NCBI RefSeq assembly: GCF_011397635.1
Contig: NC_064764.1
Coordinates: forward strand, 41,716,955 to 41,780,954
Length of the DNA: 64,000 bases
From: Epinephelus fuscoguttatus
Lineage: Eukaryota > Chordata > Actinopteri > Perciformes > Serranidae
Direction of reading: 5' to 3'
In this document: piece by piece, positions 57,121-64,000 of the stretch
How positions within the stretch are numbered: the stretch's first letter is position 1
How the letters are laid out: each line of letters begins with the position of its first letter
The notes under the pieces: model-generated
Seen by the model: the letters and a program-made list of their open reading frames with translations, nothing else
Told to the model about the DNA's origin: nothing
Database searches by the model: none
Made by a program: the position numbers and the translations under genes

Positions 57121-57339
57121 TGTGAGACTTTAGGATGTCAAAGTGGACATCTAATTTACTCTTCCTCCGCTGTCTCTCAGCACTGCAACAGTTTTATTGT
57201 AGCTGACAAACAGCAGCAGTTTTCCAAGGTAAGCTGAGGGTTACTTGTCCTTTTTCAGTTCTTGGAGGGGCAAGGGGGTCAAAAAAATACTGCAATTTCA
57301 GTAACTAAGCAAGCGTTGGATGAAGAAAAAATATGTATG

Positions 57340-57341
<2 letters not shown>

Positions 57342-57375
<34 letters not shown>

Positions 57376-57423
57376 CATTCATTCATTCATTCATTCATTC
57401 ATTCATTAATTCATTCATTCACT
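57342..57423. repeat. (TGAT)n / (TTCA)n microsatellite
   Basis: About nine TGAT units turning into about ten TTCA units. Confidence 0.95.
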
Positions 57424-57645
57424 ATCCATAACCGCTTCTTCTGTTAAGGGTCACAGGGTGGCTGGAGTGTATCCCAGCTGTCATTGGGTGAGAGACGGGT
57501 TACACCATGAACAGGTCACAAGGCTATTACAGGGCTGACACATAGAGAAAGACAACCATCCACACTCACATTCACACCAATTAACCTGCATGTCTTTGGA
57601 CTGTGGGAGGAAGCTGGGGCACCTGGAGGAAACCCACCAAAAAAC
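57417..57645. mobile_element. Dispersed fish retroposon fragment
   Basis: CCATAACCGCTTCTTCTGTT, GGGTCACAGGGTGGCTGGAG, ATCCCAGCTGTCATTGGGTG and AACCTGCATGTCTTTGGACT form a sequence very common in fish genomes. I recall it as a LINE-related repeat but cannot name it with certainty. Confidence 0.65.
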
Positions 57646-58120
57646 TTATTATATCAAAAGGTGTCATCCAAGCATCGACATCAGGCATTGCATTTACACC
57701 AACAGCCTCATTACACTGTCTTGATGCAGACATAGTGACATTAAAACAGGATTAATCAGAAAGAGGAACATTGATGATATTAGAGATATCTATTTCAGTA
57801 CCCTTTGTCATGACCAAATCTAATGTGTCCCATCCATATTTATTGATATTACAGCTCAGAAGGTTCAAAAGGTTGAAAACAAAGAATGGAAGTCCTGCTG
57901 AGTCAAAAGTAGCTACACTGAAACTTGGGAGTTCATGTGTGTTTGTGTGTGCTGTTGTGAAGTGACGTAATTCTCTCAGCTCAGTTTGTGACTGGCTGGC
58001 CACACCTGCAGTACAGCAAAAGGGCTGATGGGACGGAGTGGAGAAAAGTGATAAATCACCTGTGAGAGGTTTGGTCAAAAAGCAGAGCCCAGCAGCCTCT
58101 CATCTGATCCTTTATCTCTG
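57646..58120. other. 5' flank of TAAR-9
   Basis: No gene. From about 57930 it resembles, more distantly, the 41530-41750 upstream region of TAAR-6 (CAGTTTGTGACTGGCTGGCC and CACACCTG are shared). Confidence 0.5.
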
Positions 58121-58123
58121 ATG

Positions 58124-59318
58124 ATGGAGACCCTGGAAGAAAGTGAACTCTGCTTTCCACAACTCCTCAACTCCTCCTGCAGGAAGCCAAAGCGTTCACT
58201 CACTGAGGCTGTGCTTCTTTACAGTTTTCTGTCCTTTATCGCTCTGCTCACTGTGACTCTCAACCTGCTGGTCATCATCTCCATCTCACACTTCAAGTAG
58301 TAAATTATCAATTCTATTTATTATGGTGATAGATGTACAGAAATGAATGGTTATTGGAAAATGTCAGATCTTGTTATGTGTTGATAAATAACTTAAACAC
58401 TGCTTTTATATTTTACCCATGGATTACATCTGCTAAATATTATAATGGACTTTCATTTGTTACTGCAAACAATAATACATGATGCTCCTTTTTCAATCCA
58501 GGCAGCTCCACACCCCCACCAACTTCCTCCTCCTCTCTCTGGCTGTCTCAGATTTCATCGTGGGCCTTCTCATGTTCTTTCAAATCATGCGCATAGATGG
58601 CTGCTGGTTCCTCGGTGACTTCATGTGTGTTATACATACTGTTTTAAGTTTCATTATTACTTCTTCCTCAGTAGGAACCATGGTGCTCATATCAGTCGAC
58701 CGCTACGTAGCCATTTGTGATCCTCTGCATTACCCCACCAAAGTCACTGTGAGAAGAGTTAGAATCTGTGTTTGCCTTTGTTGGGGCTGTTCTGTTCTAT
58801 ACGACAGTCTCATATTGAAAGATAACTTGAAACAACCAGGCAGCTATAATTCCTGCTCTGGAGAGTGTGTGTTTGCCCTTAACTACATCGCAGGAGTTGT
58901 TGACCTTATTTTGACCTTTATTTGTCCCATAACTGCCATCATAACTCTGTATGTAAGAGTATTTGTGGTGGCTGTGTCTCAGGCTCGTGCTATGCGGTCT
59001 CATATTACAGCAGTCAGGCGTCAGGGTTCAGTGAAAGTAACTGCTAATAAGTCTGAGCTGAAAGCAGCCAGGACTCTCGGTGTGGTTGTAGTTGTGTTTT
59101 TGTCATGCCTTGGCCCATATTTCTGTTCTGCTTTTGTAGACCAAGATAGCTTGTTTGGCATTGCTACTGTTGCCTTAGGGACCTGGTTGTTCTATTTTAA
59201 CTCTTGTCTAAATCCAATGATCTATGCTTTCTGCTACCCCTGGTTTGTAAAATCCATTAAGCTCATTGTCACATTTAAGATATTTCAGCCTGACTCCTGT
59301 GATGCCAGCGTACTGTAG
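58124..59318 (+). CDS. taar: TAAR-9: trace amine-associated receptor (TAAR13c-like), intact, mosaic
   Basis: Coding exons 58124-58296 and 58502-59318, intron 205 bp, GT/AG, phase 2, 329 residues. The first exon is short and easily missed: METLEESELCFPQLLNSSCR starts at the second of two tandem ATGs (58121, 58124). Most of the coding sequence is TAAR-6-like (QIMRIDGCWFLGDFMCVIHT), with 3.32 Ser107, D5.42 kept (GVVDLIL) and W6.48 Leu (FLSCLGPYF). The TM7 motif is NPMIYAFCYPWF. From about 59252 the sequence switches to TAAR-8 type (SIKLIVTFKIFQPDSCDASV), and the following 1.8 kb of flank is TAAR-8's. So a recombinant but fully open gene. Confidence 0.94.
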
Positions 59319-61130
59319 AAAGAGACTGTGTAGTCAGGATAGCTTTTTTTGACAAGAAGGAATGAAGTATTTATAGGTGTCACTGACTTTACAAATTGAA
59401 AGTCAGGACAAATGTAAAAAAAAAAATGCTGCATTTATTTTATAAAGTGTATATCAAAGACATCTACAGAAAGTGTAATTATGTTTCTGTCTTCTCTTTA
59501 TCCTCTTTATTTTGGTGTCAGATACACTAACTTCAATATAATGCGCTAACTTTTCCTTGTCTGATAGACTGTGGCCTAGTGATTGGAACTAAGTCAGTGC
59601 CTCTGTTTGATGTGACTGCCAAATGTTGAGACAGTCAGAGAACTCAGTCAGCATCAAGTATTGAAGAAATATCCTCCACATTTGATTCGAAGTAAAGCTA
59701 ACCATTATATTTTGCTCTAATCTCTTCATCACCATCATTTACAAAAGGTAAGCCTCATCTCAAATCAGGTTTCAGGCAACAGCCACAACTTAAGTTGAAA
59801 TAAACCTCAGTAGGTAACGCTTTTCTTTAAGCCCCCTTCTTTTACATTTTAAAGCTGAATACAAGTATATAGTACATTGTATAAAACCCACTCTATAGAG
59901 TAGCTGTAGACAACCATGAAAACATTTTAAGTGTCCATTAATGTATTAATATGATGTATTTATCAACAACCATAACTTCTATTGTGAAGACAGATTTTTT
60001 TTATTATGACATCAGTGCCTTACTCTAACCATTCATTATCTGCTGACACACCAGCATCCACTTATGAGGACCCATTAATGATAATAGTTGCTGAAAAAGA
60101 CATTAATAAACACTTCAGATTGATCTGAGTCATTAAGTATTGAGTATCTGCGAAACTGAGGCCTGTTCTGATACTTCTGTTTATTTTATTTTATTTAGAC
60201 GTTTATTGATCAGGGACAAATGCATTAAACATTATTTCATATAAAATACAAAACAGATGTCATGCATGCAAGTTTCTAGCTGAAGCTAATTCGCAACCCC
60301 TGTCCCTGGTTAGACTTTTGCTCTTAAAACAAAGTTTGTGTGCAAAGTTAAAAACAGTACAAAAACATTAATATACAAAACATATAGACAAAGACAGAAT
60401 CAGGACATAAACAATAAACAAAAACACAAAACAGTAAAGGGCAGTACACTAAATGAGTACAATAATATAGATAACTAGATAGATAACGCAGCTGCACTGT
60501 GCACACTTCAAGTAAAGATTTTAAAATCAGTGCAATGTAAATGATTGACAATTGAATAGCTCTTCAATGCATTATGAGGAAAAAAAAACATGCATCCAAG
60601 CTGTTAATATATTTCTTTTTATTAATTAATTTAATTTTTTTTTTACCAAATAATAAACTCTCTTTAATTGTTTTGACCTTGATGCTGGAGCAAGAATAAG
60701 TGATTTCATTTTGAACGAGATGGTGACGCTGCATCACCTTTTGTAGGAAGAGGATGTTCCTACTCTTGATGCAGTGGTCATGACTGCTAGCCTATAGGGT
60801 TGGCGTAATGGTATTAAGACATCTCAGAACCCCTCAGGGGAGTCAGTCAATCAATTTTATTTATAAAGCCCAATATCACAAATCACAATTTGCCTCACAG
60901 GGCTTTACAGCATACGACATCCCTCTGTCCTTATGACCCTCACAGCTGATCAGGAAAAACTCCCCAAAAACCCCTTTAACTGGGAAAAAATGGTAGAAAC
61001 CTCAGGAAGAGCAACTGAGGAGGGATCCCTCTTCCAGGACGGACAGACGTGCAATAGATGTCGTACAGTACAGATCAGCATAATAAATTAACAGTAATCT
61101 GTATGACACAATGAGACAGAAAGAGAGAAA
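59319..61130. repeat. Duplicate of the TAAR-8 3' flank, with LINE-E UTR
   Basis: Near-identical to 53512-55340. It includes the interspersed repeat (60185-60660) and the LINE 3' UTR (from 60852), so the LINE insertion happened before the duplication. Similarity ends in the GA-rich stretch of the UTR; the LINE ORF is not included here. Confidence 0.88.
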
Positions 61131-61413
61131 CAGTGATAGACTGGAAAACAACGGAACCAACTGCCAAACTGACAGTTAGCCTAACTGTCCAACCAGCAAC
61201 AAAAAAAAGGTCAAGCAAAGAGGAGGAAAACAGCTGAAGATGCAAGTGAGTGAAACCATCAGAAAGAAAATATAACATTTAAAAAGAGGAAACAAAAAAT
61301 TGCTGAACACTAAATAAACTTAAGCTAGCATAACACAGCTAGCTGTAAACAAGACCCTTAGCAACTGTTGCCAAGGAATTTAAATAGCAGCAGTTCAACA
61401 GCAGCAGAGCCTG
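61131..61413. other. Probable 5' UTR of LINE-G
   Basis: No frame. It lies between the end of the duplicated flank and the first LINE-G frame, and is A-rich on the plus strand. Confidence 0.35.
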
Positions 61414-61764
61414 ATGGAGTCCACCAAAGGCTGCACAGAGGCTGTTCCTCTCCTCTATCCTCCTGATGTAACCAATGAGACTGCCAGGAAGACATTTAAA
61501 CAAAAACTGCTAAAAGAAAGACCAGAAACCCTGTTTTCTGATCTTTACAAGACCGGGGAGGTCAGCAACCTGATCCTCTTCACAGACCAGCCGCTAGCAT
61601 GGCACTCTGCCATCAGTGCCCACTACCCCTCTGTCAAAAAAGAGGGGATCTGTAACGGCTGGAAAATAAAAATAAAAGAAGCAGAGGATTCAGATACTTT
61701 CATGATGACAGTAAACTTATACAAGAATGGGACTATCATAGTGCAGGAACCTCAAACTGTTTGA
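61414..61764 (+). CDS. LINE-G ORF1, N-terminal domain
   Basis: A 116-residue open frame (MESTKGCTEAVPLLYPPDVT and on) with a compact alpha/beta-looking domain ending DTFMMTVNLYKNGTIIVQ. I do not know this domain's function; I recall similar sequence ahead of the coiled coil in other fish LINE ORF1 proteins. The next frame (61766) starts immediately after its stop, so a single frameshift probably separates it from the rest of ORF1. Confidence 0.6.
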   Translation: MESTKGCTEAVPLLYPPDVTNETARKTFKQKLLKERPETLFSDLYKTGEVSNLILFTDQPLAWHSAISAHYPSVKKEGICNGWKIKIKEAEDSDTFMMTVNLYKNGTIIVQEPQTV

Positions 61765-61765
61765 G

Positions 61766-62340
61766 ATGGACTTCCTCCTTATAAAGGAAAGAGCCCAGCA
61801 GGAGAGATCTAGCTCCACTCACAGTTCCCAGGTCCCAGCTCCCAGCTGCCTAACTACTGAGCAGCCCCCTGAAGAGAAGGAGCCCACCAGCCCAGAGCAG
61901 GTCCAGGACCCCCAGCTGAACCGCACCATCACCGAACTGAAGGTGAAATTCACAGAGCTGGAGAGAGAACTTGTACAACTGAGAGAGCTGATCAGCCAAC
62001 ACCCATGCCACCCCACCACAGCTCAGCCTGATCCTGTACCATCAGCACAGAGCTGGGCATGCTGAGGCAGGACAGGGACAGCTGCAGGAGAGAGCTGAGC
62101 CTGCTCAGGACTGAGATCAGAGAGCTGCATCAGGACAGAGAGCAGCGTCTAGCAGCACTGACAGCTCTGACAGAGGAGGTGAAGGAGCTCAGAGGAGAGA
62201 GAGAGGAGCACAGGAGAGAACTTACCTCTCTGTCAAAGGAGGTGGAGGAGCTCAGAGGAGAGAGAGGAGCACAGCAGAGCACTCACCACTCTGTCAGAAC
62301 AGCCTCAGGAGAGAGGTGGAGCTACACAGGACCTGGATGA
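61766..62340 (+). pseudogene. LINE-G ORF1 coiled-coil region
   Basis: Two overlapping frames, 61766-62065 and 62059-62340. The second has heptad-like repeats rich in Leu, Glu and Arg (TALTEEVKELRGEREEHRRE, then LTSLSKEVEELRGERG), a strong coiled coil expected to trimerise ORF1. The frame changes once within the overlap. Confidence 0.7.
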
Positions 62341-62548
62341 AAAACTAGACCACAACCAGGACCCTGTGAGCAGCCAGGACCCACCAATCCAGAACCTACC
62401 TCCACCCCCAGCTCCACATCCAGCCCACAGACCAGCACCTCCCCTCATTCCACCAGACCAGCACAACAGAGAGAAGACATACTTTGTCCTCCTCATCGTC
62501 TCCAATGTATAATTCCTTAATGAAAAGAAACTTTTCGCCACCCACTAA

Positions 62549-63240
62549 GTGGCTATTTTCTTGTGTCCAAAGACCCACCATGCCATAGACCTGCTGTCAG
62601 AGGAGCTTGGATCTCCGAGTCACATCATCATCCACACTGGCACCAATGATCTGCGGAGCCAGCAGGAGAGGGTGTCAGAGTCACTCAAGAGAGTGACAGA
62701 GAAAGCCTCCACCACCTTCCCCAACAGCAGAGTGGTCATATCCACTCTGCTCCCAGAAAGACTTCCACCCTGACACCATCCACAGGATCAACAGCAGCCT
62801 GTCCAGAGACTGTGCACGGAGACCCAATGTCCACCTAGCCCACCACCCCACCCTGGACATCAGCTGTCTCTACGACCACGTCCATCTGTTTAAAAGCACA
62901 GTCCCCATCTTTGCCCAAACACTGAAAAGCGTCGCTCTCAACAGAGACCAATCCACGGCCCAGAAGGAGCACATCAGCCCACAACCCCACAGAACACCAA
63001 GACATCCTCAACCAACATCCAGACCAACACAATGGAGACAAGACCACCTCAGCCCCACCCACATCATGTCCAAATCAGACCCCACAAAGGCAACCATGAT
63101 CCCCTCAAGCCAGACCACAGTCACTCCTGTCCCTAGGGCCCCACCCCAACCACAGCGACAAGAGCCACACCCTGGCCCACTGAGTTATGCCCAGGTGGTC
63201 CGGAGAGCAGAACCAACCTTAACCACCCCCCACACAATGA
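62549..63240 (+). pseudogene. LINE-G ORF1 SGNH hydrolase-like domain
   Basis: 62549-62773 contains HHAIDLLSEELGSPSHIIIH followed by TGTND (block III, GxND) and PNSRVVISTLLP. After a frame change near 62760 the domain continues with LDISCLYDHVHLFKSTVPIF, holding the catalytic Asp-x-x-His. The block I serine region just upstream (62500-62550) is degraded by a stop. The tail is Pro/Gln-rich. Confidence 0.72.
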
Positions 63241-63509
63241 ACTGAGGGACATTCAGCAGATGCTCAGCCTGATTGGACAGGTACCACAATAGACACTGTA
63301 TGAATTATTATTAGAGTATTTCTTGTGCTCATACAGTTTAAAAAAAAAAAAAAAGGACATTTACACTGTACATAAGTATTGATTATTTAATATACCAGTT
63401 ATTGATTTGTTACCTTTTATAATATGTCATGTAGATACTCTTAAATTATTTTCTTTGACTTAGTAGTTTATCTCATTTTGATCGCCAAATGCAGCCTTTT
63501 GAGTTTTAA

Positions 63510-64000
63510 ATGAAATCTAAATCTTTTGTCATCTCTTGTTTGAATGTTCAGGGTCTGAGATCTTCTGCTCTTGGCCTTAAGAGCAGGACCTCAGACTTTA
63601 TTAGAGAGTTAGAAAATGCAGATGTGTTTATATTGCAAGAGACTTGGTGTAGAGGAGATGTCTCCACTGGTTGTCCCTCAGGCTACATAGAGATAATGTC
63701 CCCGTCCACCAAACTAAAGGGAGTAACACAAGGAAGGGATTCAGGGGGAATGCTGATCTGGTACAAGGCAAACCTTGTACAATACATTGAATTAATCACA
63801 AAAGGAGAATTTTCAATTTGGCTCAAAATCAAAAAAGACCTTATCACCACAGATAAAGATGTATTCCTGTGTGCAGCATATATCCCCCCATCACAATCCC
63901 CTTATTTTAATGAAGACAGTTTCTCCATTCTCGAAGATGAGATTAGTTACTTCCAGGCCCAGGGAAGTGTACTGATCTGTGGAGACCTGAATGCCAGGAC
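63510..64000 (+). CDS. LINE-G ORF2, APE endonuclease start (partial at window end)
   Basis: Open from ATG 63510 (MKSKSFVISCLNVQGLRSSA) to the window edge, 163 codons with no stop. Endonuclease motifs in order: CLNVQGLRS, VFILQETWCRGD with the metal-binding Glu, GRDSGGMLIWY, CAAYIPPSQS and ICGDLNART with the catalytic Asp-Asn. The domain end and reverse transcriptase lie beyond the window. It is the least damaged LINE coding region here. Confidence 0.85.
   Translation, partial: MKSKSFVISCLNVQGLRSSALGLKSRTSDFIRELENADVFILQETWCRGDVSTGCPSGYIEIMSPSTKLKGVTQGRDSGGMLIWYKANLVQYIELITKGEFSIWLKIKKDLITTDKDVFLCAAYIPPSQSPYFNEDSFSILEDEISYFQAQGSVLICGDLNAR

Larger units (their letters stand above)
61400..64000 (+). 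mobile_element. LINE-G: APE-type LINE with ORF1 carrying coiled coil and SGNH domain, cut by window end
   Basis: ORF1 pieces at 61414-62340 and 62549-63240 are followed by ORF2 from 63510. ORF1 is broken by frameshifts; ORF2 is open to the window edge. An A-rich run lies at 63340. The 5' end appears nearly complete, unlike most LINEs here. Clade uncertain. Confidence 0.82.

Overview
The window is from a bony fish, almost certainly a percomorph teleost. It carries a tandem array of two-exon trace amine-associated receptor (TAAR) genes embedded in fish transposons: L2-type and other LINEs, a tRNA-derived SINE, Tc1, Harbinger, piggyBac-like and Helitron debris. There is no bacterial-style gene organisation, CRISPR array or rRNA. 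The only host genes I can support are nine olfactory-type TAAR genes: eight intact and one broken. Each has a 173-nt first coding exon (N-terminus plus TM1), a 153-239 bp phase-2 intron in the first intracellular loop, and an 814-838 nt second exon (TM2 to C-terminus).

Layout: TAAR-1 (556-1695) and TAAR-2 (13111-14250) are close duplicates separated by a four-deep nest of transposons (2345-11690) and a decayed Helitron (11960-12770). A Harbinger element lies behind TAAR-2 (14772-16336). A mosaic of TIR elements, Tc1 pieces and a long fold-back (17400-20830) lies in front of TAAR-3 (21179-22335). TAAR-4 (29558-30738) is the only gene on the minus strand. A decayed LINE, an unclassified dispersed repeat and a SINE precede TAAR-5 (35935-37184). 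From 39201 a unit of about 5.27 kb is repeated in tandem and carries TAAR-6 (41757-42944), TAAR-7 (47017-48205, frameshifted) and the first exon of TAAR-8 (52308-53511). TAAR-9 (58124-59318) is a mosaic: mostly TAAR-6-like coding sequence joined to a TAAR-8-like last 20 or so codons and 3' flank. The window ends inside another LINE (about 61400-64000).

Function: all nine receptors keep the TAAR TM7 fingerprint and an aspartate at position 5.42 in TM5. Only TAAR-4 and TAAR-5 also keep the classical amine-binding aspartate 3.32. The others have Ala, Ile or Ser there. None has the toggle-switch tryptophan 6.48. This suggests an array in which two genes could bind diamines at two acidic sites while the rest use the TM5 acid alone or see other ligands. 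The array is still changing by unequal crossing-over and conversion. Coordinates of splice sites were read from GT/AG (once GC/AG) boundaries and checked by frame and length. Family clades of the LINEs and ligand inferences are less certain.
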